Of a stretch of DNA of 64,000 nt, positions 54,101 through 62,373 are shown piece by piece. The notes beneath the pieces were generated by a model, which saw only the letters and a program-made list of their open reading frames with translations, ran no database searches and had not been told where the DNA came from. The DNA comes from Nakamurella multipartita DSM 44233 (GTDB lineage Bacteria; Actinomycetota; Actinomycetes; Mycobacteriales; Nakamurellaceae): NCBI RefSeq assembly GCF_000024365.1, contig NC_013235.1, positions 4,650,001 to 4,714,000 of the forward strand, given 5' to 3'. The position numbers and the translations under genes were made by a program. Each line of letters opens with the position of its first letter. The first letter of the stretch is position 1.

Positions 54101-56772
54101 CGAAAGTGCACGCCCTCGCCGGGCGGATAGCCCTCGGCCAGGTGCCGCCGAGCCCGCGCCGCCCGGTCGGCCAGCTGCTCATCGTCGGCGGCGACCAGGA
54201 CCAGCCGGGCCGGGCCGTCGGTCGAGGGGCGGCCCGCGGCCAACTGGGCCAGCACCTCCGCGCGGTCGGCCCCGGAGAACACGTGCAGCCGCGGCGGGAC
54301 GGTGCGCGGCGGCGCCGGATGGCTGGCCGCGTCGGTGAGAATGACGGTGCGGCGGGCGATCCCGTCCATCGCATCGACGGCGACGGACGCCGTCCGCGGC
54401 CCGCGCCCGTCGTCGGCCACCGGGTTCCGATCGCTGCCGTTGGGCAGCAACGGCCGTCCGCCGGGGGCCACCCGCAGATGCAGGGCGAGCGCGGCGGCGG
54501 CCACGTGCAGCAGTCCGGCGGCGACATGCGCGTGCCCGAACAGCGGGGCCAGATTGGTCCCGGACCCGCCCACCTGACCACTGACCGGCCCGTTGACCGG
54601 CCCACTGACCGCCCCGCCGACCGTGAACTGCAGGTCGGCGTCCGGCGCGAGGCCGGGCGGCGTCCCGGGCAGCAGCGCGAGCACCTGGTCGCCGTCCCGT
54701 TCGGCGTCGGCGAGCCGTTTGAGCACCAGCGCGACGGCGGCGTCAACGGGCACCGGCCGGTCCCCGACCCCGGTGACCGCGCCGGCGATCGCAGCCTGGT
54801 GCACGGGGTCGCAGGACATGTCGACCGCGGCCACCACGGCGGTGTCGATCTCGTGCGCCCGCAGCGCGCGGGCGGCCAGGTCGAGCGCGTCCAGCCCGCT
54901 GCGTTCCTCGGAGCTGACCGTCAGGCTCGCCCCGCCCAGGTCGAACTGGCTGTTGAGCCGGTTGGCCACGATGTTGGGCATGGTGCCCAGCACGGCGGCC
55001 GCGTCCAGCGGCGGCCCGATGTCCGCGCGGGCGGCCGCCACCCACTCGGCCGGGTACCCCCGTTCCCGAGCCAGCGTGGCGATGCGCCAGCGCACGCCGA
55101 AGCGGGCGGCCTCGGGATCCACGCCCATCCCGACGTAGACGCCGGTGCCCGGACCGGGCCGGACCGTGCACGAGTCGATCGCCTCGGTGGCCACCTGGAC
55201 CACGGCCAGCTGCTGCGGCAGGGCCGCCTTCAGATCGTTGGGGGGGAACCGCTGGCGGCCCAGCTCCAGCTCGATGGGCGGCATCCGGCCGGCCCCGGTC
55301 TCGTCCAGGCCCGGGTGCTGGCCGAGCAGGGCGGCGGTGAAGGCCTCCCGGCCGACCGCCGAGGCCGCGCTGACGCCGAGGCCGACCACCGCCAGCGTGG
55401 TCGGGACCGGGGGCGTGGCCAGGGCCGCCGGAGCCGCCATGGCGGCTCCCGGTTCCTCGACGATGAGGTGGGCGTTGTTGCCGCCGAATCCGAAGGCCGA
55501 CACCGCGGCCCGCCGGACCCCGTCGGAGGTGCCCGCGCGGTCCCAGGTTTCGGCCTGGGTCAGCAACCGCAGCGGGGAACCGGCCAGGGCGTCGAGCGGT
55601 TGGTCGGCGTGCAGGGTCGGCGGTCGCACCTCGTGCCGCATCGCCTCCAGCACCTTGATCAGCCCGGCGATGCCAGCCGCGGCGATCAGGTGCCCGGTAT
55701 TGGATTTGAGCGAACCAATGGGCAGATCGGCGGCGGCGCCGTAGATCTCGGCGGTGGACCGGATCTCGGTGGCGTCGCCGGCCTGGGTGCCGGTGGCGTG
55801 GCATTCCAGCAGCGAGACATCGCCCGGTTGCAGTCCGGCCAGGTCGAGCGCCGCGCGCATGGCCCGGGCCTGGCCGGTGGCGGCCGGCACCAGCATCCCG
55901 CGGCCCCGGCCGTCGTTGGACAGGCCGACCCCGCGGATGACGCCGTGGATGACGTCACCGTCGCGCTGGGCGTCGGCCAGCCGGCGCAGCGCGACGAAGC
56001 CGCAGCCCTCGGCCGGCACCAGGCCGTCCGCGTCGCGGTGGAAGGGACGGGACCGTCCGGTCCGGCTCAGCGCCTGCAGCGCGGTGAAACCCAGGTGGAT
56101 GCACAGGTCGTCGGCGCAGTTGACCGCCCCGGCCAGCATCAGGTCGGCGGTGCCGTCGTGCAGCCGGTCGCAGGCCAGCTTGACCGCGTACAGGCTGCTG
56201 GCGCAGGCCGCGTCGAGCGCGAACGCCCCCGCCCCCAGCCCGAGTGCGCGTTCGAGGACCAACGCCGGCAGCCCGGAGGAGAACCGGTTGCGCGGATCGG
56301 GCGGCGCCTGGTCGGTCTCGAAGCCGGGCACCGCGGCCAACGCGGTGGCCTGGGTGTAGGCGGCCATGCCGGCCGACGGGAACGACAAGTTGCCGAACAC
56401 GGCGCCGAACCGGGCCGGGTCGTCGCCGGTCCGCCCGGCGTCGCGCAGGGCCTGCCGGGCGGTGTGCAGGGTCCATCGGAAAACCGGGTCCAGCGCGGCC
56501 ACCTCGGCGGCCGGGACGGCGAACCCGTGGGGATCGAACAGCTCGTCGAAGCCGCGCACGTACCCACCACGGTCGGACCAGGTGCGGTCCACGCTGTCCG
56601 CGGGTCCCGCACACAGCACGTCCGCCGGGGCGATCCCCCACCGGCCGGCCGGCACCGAGCTGATCAGGTCCCGCCCGGCGACCACCGCCTGCCACAGCTC
56701 CTCGGGGCCGGACGCGCCCGGCAGCAGGCAGGCCCGGCCGACGATGGCGATCGGCGAGAACGCCGCCGTCAT
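48124..56772 (-). CDS. PUFA-synthase-type multienzyme: KS-CLF-AT-DH-DH-acyltransferase(PlsC-like)-PKS DH (Pfa3-like)
   Basis: 2882 residues; ATG overlaps the preceding stop (ATGA). KS 1-435 with Cys190 in DAACASSLYAV. Chain-length-factor domain about 455-780, where the Cys motif is TVSSEERSG. AT about 895-1190 with GYSSGES in place of GHSxG. Pro/Ala linker 1190-1465. Two double hot-dog FabA-like dehydratases: the first half of each lacks the His (SWYLNGGVMPAG; AWYFDANGAQVMP), the second has it (GHFKNDPCMPG, His1762; AHFFQDPVQPG, His2160). A PlsC-like acyltransferase (about 2310-2500) has NHQVQIE at His2337, an HX4E form of the usual HX4D, and VEGTR near 2423. A PKS-type DH ends the chain with HAIDGQVVVP (His2631) and Asp2799. 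The acyltransferase recalls myxobacterial Pfa3, where it is thought to move the product to lysophosphatidic acid. Product unknown. Confidence 0.9.
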   Translation of the reverse strand: MTAAFSPIAIVGRACLLPGASGPEELWQAVVAGRDLISSVPAGRWGIAPADVLCAGPADSVDRTWSDRGGYVRGFDELFDPHGFAVPAAEVAALDPVFRWTLHTARQALRDAGRTGDDPARFGAVFGNLSFPSAGMAAYTQATALAAVPGFETDQAPPDPRNRFSSGLPALVLERALGLGAGAFALDAACASSLYAVKLACDRLHDGTADLMLAGAVNCADDLCIHLGFTALQALSRTGRSRPFHRDADGLVPAEGCGFVALRRLADAQRDGDVIHGVIRGVGLSNDGRGRGMLVPAATGQARAMRAALDLAGLQPGDVSLLECHATGTQAGDATEIRSTAEIYGAAADLPIGSLKSNTGHLIAAAGIAGLIKVLEAMRHEVRPPTLHADQPLDALAGSPLRLLTQAETWDRAGTSDGVRRAAVSAFGFGGNNAHLIVEEPGAAMAAPAALATPPVPTTLAVVGLGVSAASAVGREAFTAALLGQHPGLDETGAGRMPPIELELGRQRFPPNDLKAALPQQLAVVQVATEAIDSCTVRPGPGTGVYVGMGVDPEAARFGVRWRIATLARERGYPAEWVAAARADIGPPLDAAAVLGTMPNIVANRLNSQFDLGGASLTVSSEERSGLDALDLAARALRAHEIDTAVVAAVDMSCDPVHQAAIAGAVTGVGDRPVPVDAAVALVLKRLADAERDGDQVLALLPGTPPGLAPDADLQFTVGGAVSGPVNGPVSGQVGGSGTNLAPLFGHAHVAAGLLHVAAAALALHLRVAPGGRPLLPNGSDRNPVADDGRGPRTASVAVDAMDGIARRTVILTDAASHPAPPRTVPPRLHVFSGADRAEVLAQLAAGRPSTDGPARLVLVAADDEQLADRAARARRHLAEGYPPGEGVHFRAAPLAGELAFVFTAAGAAYPGMGADLLRAVPELLDPIGARFPLRDTAGWVFEPAAPDPSPTEYLWGTAMLSQAHARLTRQVWGLAPAAAIGYSSGESNSLFAFDVWTDMDAMRREIAESGLMDPELGVEFRAVARAWGTGSARWAMWNVLAPIAAVRAAIAGVDRVHLAIVNGADDVVIGGDAAACEQVVATIGRARCRPVDYNLACHVPEVATAFHQPWRDIHTRAVTPMPGVRYYSNGAGGAYPVSTEACAEMITRQAETTLDFPATVRAAYADGVRIFLEHGPGGACTQFIREILSGQDILAVALDRRDRGVGQLFEAAAALVAAGVPVDHEALAARLTPPAAPASRTAPAGPMLSVPTHRPPVRLPAPPAVRAAEAISAHPISAHPASADLTSGGPANEGAAQWMAPAPALPPVHATTGPMPAAPEPIPPAAAPEPAPARATAAPAAVAVPAAGENAAGENSAGENAAAATIRGLMAQLTAVHDDFLRQQATLHTQFLATRVPGPGGPRAPLARATVAMPPVPAPPALAAPAVTPPPVAPPVAPPVAPPPITPPPVAPPAAPPPVTPPAPTSSEFRPSGPVFDRAQLTTHSSGRISELFGPLFEAQDGYRIQCRMPEPPLLLADAVDGIDATIGVLGEGVIWTYTDVRADSWYLNGGVMPAGFMIESGQADLMLISYMGIDLLNRGERAYRLLGCTLTYHADLPVPGERLEYEIRITGHAQYGAVRLFFFEYDCRSAGQRRLTVRGGQAGFFSPAELRDAAGVLWTPEDGAAGLAPDDRVDPPAVVGTKNAFDRDEVQAFSQGRVVDCFGPGFEWAHTHTRTPTIQSGDQLFLDRVTRFDPSGGPWGRGFLRCETTITGDEWFFDGHFKNDPCMPGNFMVEACIQALSFYLAALGFTTRRDGWRFQPLPEQPFALQCRGEVNRETRSVAYELHVSQVWSGPRPTVIGDVIGFVDGKMAFHAHRIGVELTPGWPLDTLPDAHRGAREGEREGTGPVVATDADGFAFDYPAMLACAWGRPTEAFGSLFADFDTTRRPPRLPGPPYHFISRIAEIQGRLGHCEPGLEIVADYDIPDDAWYFDANGAQVMPFAVLLEAALQPCGWVATAVGSTLGEADDQLFRNLDGTGTLSAELTRTADTLRTRVRLTSVSRSGGTTIESFEVQCLLGERPVYRMETVFGFFPPAAFENQVGLPISDEHRRQLADTGVPMVDLTARPERYCAGSARLADPMLLMLDRAVHLPGTGAAGLGIVRGEKDVDPAEWFFKAHFFQDPVQPGSLGIEALLQLLQFFLLDTGAGADLPHPRFEPMMLDRPMTWKYRGQVTPAQRRITTVMEITEVGTDERGPYVVGAGSLWCDGLRIYQVTQMGMRLVPGPPDEKSAPATVAELSATDLISAARDHWERTRLVPGRDLVIGLIETYVNRVVLSDATRERLRGRSVIFVANHQVQIESIIIGVLLPALTGVAMTTVANAKHEHGWVGQLVDLIQGYPGASADSGIAYYDQTRPAALLEIVDDARARMSAGPHALFLHVEGTRARQAGEPVTRCSSVLLDLALDLDVAVVPVRFTGGLPVRPVTGKADFPIGHGAQDYWIGEPIEAAELAALPLRERVRRVVTAINALGGGLTADAPAAANPDLADRVDRWQRRTGAAEAFAVARQLLDTVAEPGEDTMLLRMAAQTGGYASDGTPRGDWLAAMAGLMVGPAGAGPAAGPPLPERAGPAVVDRLTIGRSTHPHLADHAIDGQVVVPVAYAAQWLARGARAVTPGRQLVELAGITLFQGVVLGGFADGRDTHLDLTAEPAGDDPGTVRLDLVDPATGRRHYRGTAILADHRPTPPGPPVQADPSGAPPPYGDDILFHGPAFQMIESVVLDPAAGGMTARLRSAGDLDWPAEPWRVDPAIVDPAIIDGALQLALLWTRHLRGRPSLPTGIERIRMFGEPAGGPHTATLAGRSATSGRVVCDVVIRDGNGVVVLELLGVETHVRPVPPPSC

Positions 56773-59700
56773 GCGCCTCGGCTCGCTGCCGCCGGCGCGC
56801 CTAGGGTCGCGCTACCGATCATCACCTCGACCTGGTCGACCTGCGGGCTGGCGATCTCGGCGACGAACATCGCGGCGCCCACGTCCAGCGGCAGCAACGC
56901 AACCCCCATCGACCGGAACCGCTGGGCCAGCGCGTCGTCGACCATGCCGCCGGACCACGGCCCCCAGGCGAAGGACTTGACGATGCAACCCGGTCCGCGG
57001 CGGGTCCGTTCGGCCACCGCGACCTTGTTGAGCACCTCGTTGGCCATCGCGTAGTCGGCCTGGCCCTCGTTCCCGGTCCGGGCGGCCACCGAGGAGAAGA
57101 CACAGAGCAGTCGCAACTCGTCGGCGGCGGTCGCGGCCAGCAGCGAGCGCAGGCCCTGCACCTTGGTCCGGAACACGGCGTCGAACTGCGCGTCGGTCTT
57201 GTCCACGATGCGCCGGTCGGCCAGCACACCGGCGCCGTGCACCACGCCGGTGATCGGTCCGACCTCCTGCCGGACCCGTTGCAGCGCCTGGGCGACGGCG
57301 TCCGCGTCGGTGACGTCGACGGCCAGGTAACGGGCCTGGCCGCCGGCGGCCTCGATCTGCTCGAGGGTCTGCCGGATCTCGCGGTTGGCCAGGATGGCCC
57401 GGACCTGCCGGCCTAGCTCGGCGGGGGTGACGGTGCGGCCGTGGGCGGTCGCGTCGTCCAGCAGCGCCCGCTTGAGCGCGACGTCGTCGGCGGCGCCGGC
57501 GCAGACCGCCGGTTCCGGGTCCAGCGGCGAGCGGCCGAGCAGGACGAAACGGGCCCGGGTGGCCCGGGCCAGCTCGACCATGGTGGCTGCGGTGACGCCG
57601 CGCCCGCCGCCGGAGGCGACGATGACGTCGTCGGGGCCCAGCGGCATCGCTCCGCCGTCGACCCGCGCGGGCACGCTGCTCAGGGTCAGCCGGGTGCCGT
57701 CGGCCCGGATGCCGACCTCGATCTCCTGACCGCCGCGCAGCAGCTCGTCGCCGATGGCCCGGGCCACGTCCTGCGGGCCGCGGGCGGCCCGTTGGATGTC
57801 GATCGCCTGCACCCGAGTGGCCGGCCATTCCAGCGCGGCGGTGCGCACCAGACCGGTCAGACCGGACGTCCAGGCCCGGGTCGGGTCCAGATCGTCCCGG
57901 CCGAAGGAACCGCCGAGATCGCTGACGGTGACGAAGGACTCGCTGGTCGAGCCGGCCGCGCGGGCGGCCCGGAAGGCCTCGGTGTTGACCGCGGCGGCGT
58001 CGGTGACGTCGGTCAGCGCGCGCAGCCCGCCGAGGAAGACCACCCCCGCGTAGCCGTTGCCGGTCAGCTCGCCGACGAGTTCGGCGTCCAGCCCGTGGCC
58101 GGTGAGCACGTCGACCAGGGCGGCGCCGACGCCGCCGCCGTCGTCGGTCACGGCGACGCGGCCGCCGAGCCCGGCCAGGGCACCGGCGCCGGACCCGGAC
58201 GATTCGACCGCTTCGGTGACCAGCCGGCCGAGTTCGGGACCGGGGCCCTGGTCGATCCGGGCCGGCTCGGCGGAAACAGCCTGTGCAACGGGTTCGCCGA
58301 GCTCCTCGGCCAGGTGATCCACGATCTGCCGCAACGTCAACAACCGCGCCATCGCCGACGCATCCACCACCGGCAACTGCGGCATCCGATCCTGCATCGC
58401 ACTCAGAATCTGCACCCGCTTGATCGAATCAATCCCCAGATCCGACTCCAGCTCCATCTCCAACGACAACATCTCCGCCGGATACCCCGTCTTCTCCGCC
58501 ACCACCGCGACCAACGCCGACGTCACCTCCGCCAACGACGGACCCGCCCCCGCAACCACCTCGACCGGGCCCGGCGCCACCGGCACCGCCGGCTCGCCCA
58601 GCTCCTCGGCCAAGCGGTCCACGATCTGCCGCAACGTCAACAACCGCGCCATCGCCGACGCATCCACCACCGGCAACTGCGGCATCCGATCCTGCATCGC
58701 ACTCAGAATCTGCACCCGCTTGATCGAATCAATCCCCAGATCCGACTCCAGCTCCATCTCCAACGACAACATCTCCGCCGGATACCCCGTCTTGTCCGCC
58801 ACCACCGCGACCAACGCCGACGTCACCTCCGCCAACGACGGACCCGCCCCCGCAACCACCTCGATCGAGGCCGGCGCCGGCGCCGCGCTGGGCACAGACG
58901 GGGCCGGCGGGGTCGGCGGCGGCACCGCGACGACCGGCGCCGGGGGCGGCACGGGAGCGGACGGCGCCGCACTGGGAGCCGGCGGCGCCGGAACGGCCGG
59001 GGCGGCGATCACCGGCGCCGGGGCGTCAGCGGCCACACCGGCGGCCACGGGGGCGGCCGGAAGCAGTCCGGTCTCGGCACCGGCCAGCCAGCCGACCGCG
59101 GCCAGACTCTGCTGCGCGGTCTGCAGGAACGCGCCGTGGGCCTGGGCGACGGTGTTCAGGTACGCGGTGTGCGCCTGCGCGGTCTGCAGCTGCACGGCCT
59201 GGTAGACGGCCAACACCTCGTCCGACGGCCCGCCGGCCGGGCTCGGCGGCGCCGACGGCAACGGGGACGGCACAGCGGGCGGGGTCGCGGACACGACAGG
59301 CTCCGATCGGGGTGGGGCGGCGGGCATCGCGGCAGCGGGGACGGCCGGCGGTGGAGCCGGGACCGGGGCAACCGGGACGGGCGCCACCGGCACCGATGGC
59401 GGCGCGGGCGGCGTGACCGGGACGGACCCCGAGTCCGGGTTCGGGCCGACCAGCTCGGCCAGGTCGCCGGGGTACGGCTTGCCGTAATTGGCCCCGTTGA
59501 TCGGGATCGTGAAACCGGGCTTGACCGCGGCCGGTTCGTCGGCCGGTGAGCCGTACTCGGCCCACAGCGGGGCGAAGTCGATGGCCACCCCGGCGGCGGC
59601 GAGTTGGCCCAGGCCGCCGAGGAAGGCGCCGAGCCCGCCCTTGGTCCGGTTGTCCAGAGCGATGGCCCGGTGGTCGCGCTCGCCCAGGATGGCGTCGACC

Positions 59701-62306
59701 AGCCCGGTGAGCACCGAGGACGGGCCGACCTCCAGGAAGGTCCGCACGCCGCGGGCGTACATGCCCTCGATCAGCTCCACGAACCGCACCGGCCGGGTGA
59801 GCTGACGCCCCAGCTGGGCGCGCACGGCGTCGGCCTCGGTCGGGTAGGGCGCGGCCGTCTCGTTGGCGTGCACCACGGCGACCGGCGGGCGCACGTCGAC
59901 CGTGGCCAGGTACTCGGTGAAGGCGGCGCCGGCCCCGTCGACGACCGACGAGTGGAAGGCGGTCGCGACCGGCAGCCGGCGGAAGGTCAGGCCCAGCCGG
60001 CCCAGCTCGCCCTCGACCCGTTCGATCGCGCTGGTCGGGCCGGACAGCACCACCTGGGTCGGGCTGTTGTGGTTGGCGATCACCACGTCGGCCGACGCGT
60101 CGACCAGCTCCCGCAGCTGGTCGAGGCCGGCGACGACCGCGGTCATCGCGCCCGGGATCTGCGCGGCCTGGGCCATCAGTTCGCCCCGGCGGCGGGCCAC
60201 CCGCACCGCGTCGGCCGCGGACAGCGCCCCGGCCGCGTGCAGCGCGGTGATCTCGCCGAAGCTGTGCCCGGCGACGTGGTCGGCCCGGACCCCGATCGCG
60301 TCCAGCACCCGCAGCATCGACAGGCTGGTCGCGGCGATCGCCGGTTGCGCCCACTGCGTCGCGGTCAGCCGTTCCCGCTGCGCAACCGGCTCGTCGTCGG
60401 CGAAGGTGCGGACGGGAAAGACCAGGCCGGGCAACGGCTCCGGTCCGTCACAGGCGTCGGCGGCGGCGTCCCAGGCGGCGATGGCCGCCCCGAACTGCAT
60501 GGCCAGGTCGGCCCCCATGAACGGGTACTGGCTGCCCTGCCCGGGGAACAGGAAGGCCAGCTCGCCGGCGGGGGCGCCGGTGCCGTAGGCGATGCCGGTC
60601 GGGGTCTGGAACGCGGCGGCCGGACTGCGGCGCAGCAGCCCGATCGCCTGGTCCAGTTTGGCCCGCAGGTCCGCGGCCCCGGCGGTCACGGTGACCAGCA
60701 CGGACAGCCGGCTGGCCGCCCCGGAATCGAAGCGGCGCTGGCTGTCCCACGCGAGGCGGGCCAGATCAGCGGGACCGTCGGCATTCTCCAGTCCCTGCCG
60801 GACCTGTTCGAGCTCGGCCGCGATCGCCGCCGCATCGGCACGGCTGAACACCAGCAGTTCGACGTCGCTGGTGCGCCGGCGGGGCGCCCGGTTGCCCGAG
60901 CCGGTGTACTCGGACAGGGCGATGTGGAAGTTGGAGCCGCCGAACCCGAAGGAGCTGACCGATCCTCGGCGCGGATGCGCCGAATCCCGCACCCAGGGCA
61001 GCGCTCTGGTGGTCAGGTGGAACGGGGAGGCGCCCAGGTCCAACTTTGGGTTGGGCCGCTGCACCTTGGCCGTCGGCGGCAGCACGCGGTGCTGCAAGGC
61101 CATGATCGTCTTGATCAGCCCGGCCGCACCGGCCGCCGCCTTGGTGTGGCCGATCTGGCTCTTGACCGTACCCAGCGCGCACCACTGCCGGTCGGCGCGC
61201 CCGGTGGCGTTGAAAACTGTTTCCAGGCCGGCGAACTCGGCCGCGTCGCCGGCGACGGTGCCGGTGCCGTGGGCCTCGACCAGCTCGACCGTGTCGGCAC
61301 CGTAGCCGGCCTTGGCGTAGGCCGCCTCGATCGCCCGGGCCTGCCCGGCCGGGACCGGTGCGTACACGCTCTTGGCCCGGCCGTCCGAGCTGGCGCCGAC
61401 CCCGTTGATCACGCAGTAGATCCGGTTGCCGTCGCGTTCGGCGTCGGCCAGCCGCTTGAGCGCGACCATGCCGATGCCCTCGCCGAGCATGGTTCCGTCG
61501 GCCTGATCGGAGAACGGCCGGATGTCCTCGGTCCGCGACAGCGCCGGCGTCTTGGAAAAGCACATGTACATCAGGATGTCGTTCATGGTGTCGACGCCAC
61601 CGGAGATGACCAGGTCGCTGTCACCCAGGTACAGCTCGTTGATGCCCATGGAGATCGCCGAGAACGAGGACGCGCAGGCGGCGTCGGTGACGCAGTTGGT
61701 GCCGCCCAGGTTGAGCCGGTTGGCCACCCGGCCGGCGACCACGTTGCCCAGCAGACCCGGGAAGGTGCTCTCGGCCCAGGCCGGGTGCAGGTCGGCGATC
61801 TGCTCGCAGGCCCGCTGGGCGACATCCTCGGGGACCCCGGCCCGGCGCATCCCCTGCAGCCACATCGGCCGGTTCATCCGGCTGGCCATCGCCCCCAGCA
61901 GCTCCTGCCCGGAGGTGACGCCCAGGATGACCGAGACCCGGGAGCGGTCCAGCTCGGTGAACTGGCCGCGAACGGCGTCGTCGAGCACCTGCTGGGCCAC
62001 GATCAGGGCCAGCAGCTGCGCGGTGTCGGTGGCCGGGACCACGCTGGGCGGCACCCCGAAGGCGATCGGATCCAGATCGACCGGGTCCAGGAAGCCGCCC
62101 CGGCGGCCATAGGTCTTGTCGATCGCCGCCGGGTCGGCGTCGAAGTAGTCGTCGACCAGCCAGTGGGTCGGCGGGACCGGCGTCATCCGATCGGTCCCGG
62201 CCAGGATGTCCCGCCAGAAACCGGTGACGTCGGACGAGCCCGGGAACAGCGCCGACACCCCGACCACGGCGATCGGCGGTCTGGTGGTGGTGCCCGGTTG
62301 ACTCAT
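56769..62306 (-). CDS. PUFA-synthase-type multienzyme: KS-AT-ACP-ACP-KR (PfaA/Pfa2-like)
   Basis: 1845 residues from ATG 62306 with AAGGA 9 bases before. KS 10-440: Cys211 in DAACASSFSAI, VEAHGTGTVAGD and IGHTKAAAGAAG complete the Cys-His-His set. AT about 575-890: FLFPGQGSQYPFMG and Ser682 in GHSFGEI. A Pro/Ala-rich linker (about 960-1150) leads to two nearly identical acyl carrier domains with phosphopantetheine Ser1194 and Ser1294 in LGIDSIKRVQIL, exactly 100 residues apart. KR about 1555-1800 has the NADPH loop ASGGGRGVTAATM and Tyr1752 in FSSVAARTGNEGQADYAMAN. The chain ends right after the KR; the PKS-type DH that follows it in myxobacterial Pfa2 is found at the end of the next protein instead. 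Two carriers are few for this family. It builds the chain iteratively with its neighbours. Confidence 0.93.
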   Translation of the reverse strand: MSQPGTTTRPPIAVVGVSALFPGSSDVTGFWRDILAGTDRMTPVPPTHWLVDDYFDADPAAIDKTYGRRGGFLDPVDLDPIAFGVPPSVVPATDTAQLLALIVAQQVLDDAVRGQFTELDRSRVSVILGVTSGQELLGAMASRMNRPMWLQGMRRAGVPEDVAQRACEQIADLHPAWAESTFPGLLGNVVAGRVANRLNLGGTNCVTDAACASSFSAISMGINELYLGDSDLVISGGVDTMNDILMYMCFSKTPALSRTEDIRPFSDQADGTMLGEGIGMVALKRLADAERDGNRIYCVINGVGASSDGRAKSVYAPVPAGQARAIEAAYAKAGYGADTVELVEAHGTGTVAGDAAEFAGLETVFNATGRADRQWCALGTVKSQIGHTKAAAGAAGLIKTIMALQHRVLPPTAKVQRPNPKLDLGASPFHLTTRALPWVRDSAHPRRGSVSSFGFGGSNFHIALSEYTGSGNRAPRRRTSDVELLVFSRADAAAIAAELEQVRQGLENADGPADLARLAWDSQRRFDSGAASRLSVLVTVTAGAADLRAKLDQAIGLLRRSPAAAFQTPTGIAYGTGAPAGELAFLFPGQGSQYPFMGADLAMQFGAAIAAWDAAADACDGPEPLPGLVFPVRTFADDEPVAQRERLTATQWAQPAIAATSLSMLRVLDAIGVRADHVAGHSFGEITALHAAGALSAADAVRVARRRGELMAQAAQIPGAMTAVVAGLDQLRELVDASADVVIANHNSPTQVVLSGPTSAIERVEGELGRLGLTFRRLPVATAFHSSVVDGAGAAFTEYLATVDVRPPVAVVHANETAAPYPTEADAVRAQLGRQLTRPVRFVELIEGMYARGVRTFLEVGPSSVLTGLVDAILGERDHRAIALDNRTKGGLGAFLGGLGQLAAAGVAIDFAPLWAEYGSPADEPAAVKPGFTIPINGANYGKPYPGDLAELVGPNPDSGSVPVTPPAPPSVPVAPVPVAPVPAPPPAVPAAAMPAAPPRSEPVVSATPPAVPSPLPSAPPSPAGGPSDEVLAVYQAVQLQTAQAHTAYLNTVAQAHGAFLQTAQQSLAAVGWLAGAETGLLPAAPVAAGVAADAPAPVIAAPAVPAPPAPSAAPSAPVPPPAPVVAVPPPTPPAPSVPSAAPAPASIEVVAGAGPSLAEVTSALVAVVADKTGYPAEMLSLEMELESDLGIDSIKRVQILSAMQDRMPQLPVVDASAMARLLTLRQIVDRLAEELGEPAVPVAPGPVEVVAGAGPSLAEVTSALVAVVAEKTGYPAEMLSLEMELESDLGIDSIKRVQILSAMQDRMPQLPVVDASAMARLLTLRQIVDHLAEELGEPVAQAVSAEPARIDQGPGPELGRLVTEAVESSGSGAGALAGLGGRVAVTDDGGGVGAALVDVLTGHGLDAELVGELTGNGYAGVVFLGGLRALTDVTDAAAVNTEAFRAARAAGSTSESFVTVSDLGGSFGRDDLDPTRAWTSGLTGLVRTAALEWPATRVQAIDIQRAARGPQDVARAIGDELLRGGQEIEVGIRADGTRLTLSSVPARVDGGAMPLGPDDVIVASGGGRGVTAATMVELARATRARFVLLGRSPLDPEPAVCAGAADDVALKRALLDDATAHGRTVTPAELGRQVRAILANREIRQTLEQIEAAGGQARYLAVDVTDADAVAQALQRVRQEVGPITGVVHGAGVLADRRIVDKTDAQFDAVFRTKVQGLRSLLAATAADELRLLCVFSSVAARTGNEGQADYAMANEVLNKVAVAERTRRGPGCIVKSFAWGPWSGGMVDDALAQRFRSMGVALLPLDVGAAMFVAEIASPQVDQVEVMIGSATLGAPAAASRGA
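58318..58864. repeat. Two 247-bp near-identical direct repeats encoding the tandem ACP domains
   Basis: Bases 58318-58564 and 58618-58864 differ at one position only (58494 C versus 58794 G), with a period of exactly 300 bp. Codon use inside the repeats includes more A/T third positions (for example GAATCAATCC read on the plus strand) than the flanking KR or AT sequence. Flanking linkers (58565-58617) diverge freely. Confidence 0.95.
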
Positions 62307-62373
62307 CGTCGACGTCCTTGTGAAGTAGCTGCGGATGGCCCTGGCTGCCGGCCCGGTCCGGGCCGCCGGGCGG

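Noticed and set aside
52843..57054. A plus-strand open frame of about 1400 codons across the KS-CLF-AT genes
   Set aside because: The minus strand carries intact KS, AT and linker motifs and spans two genes; the plus frame has no recognisable domain and is rich in Arg, Gly and His.
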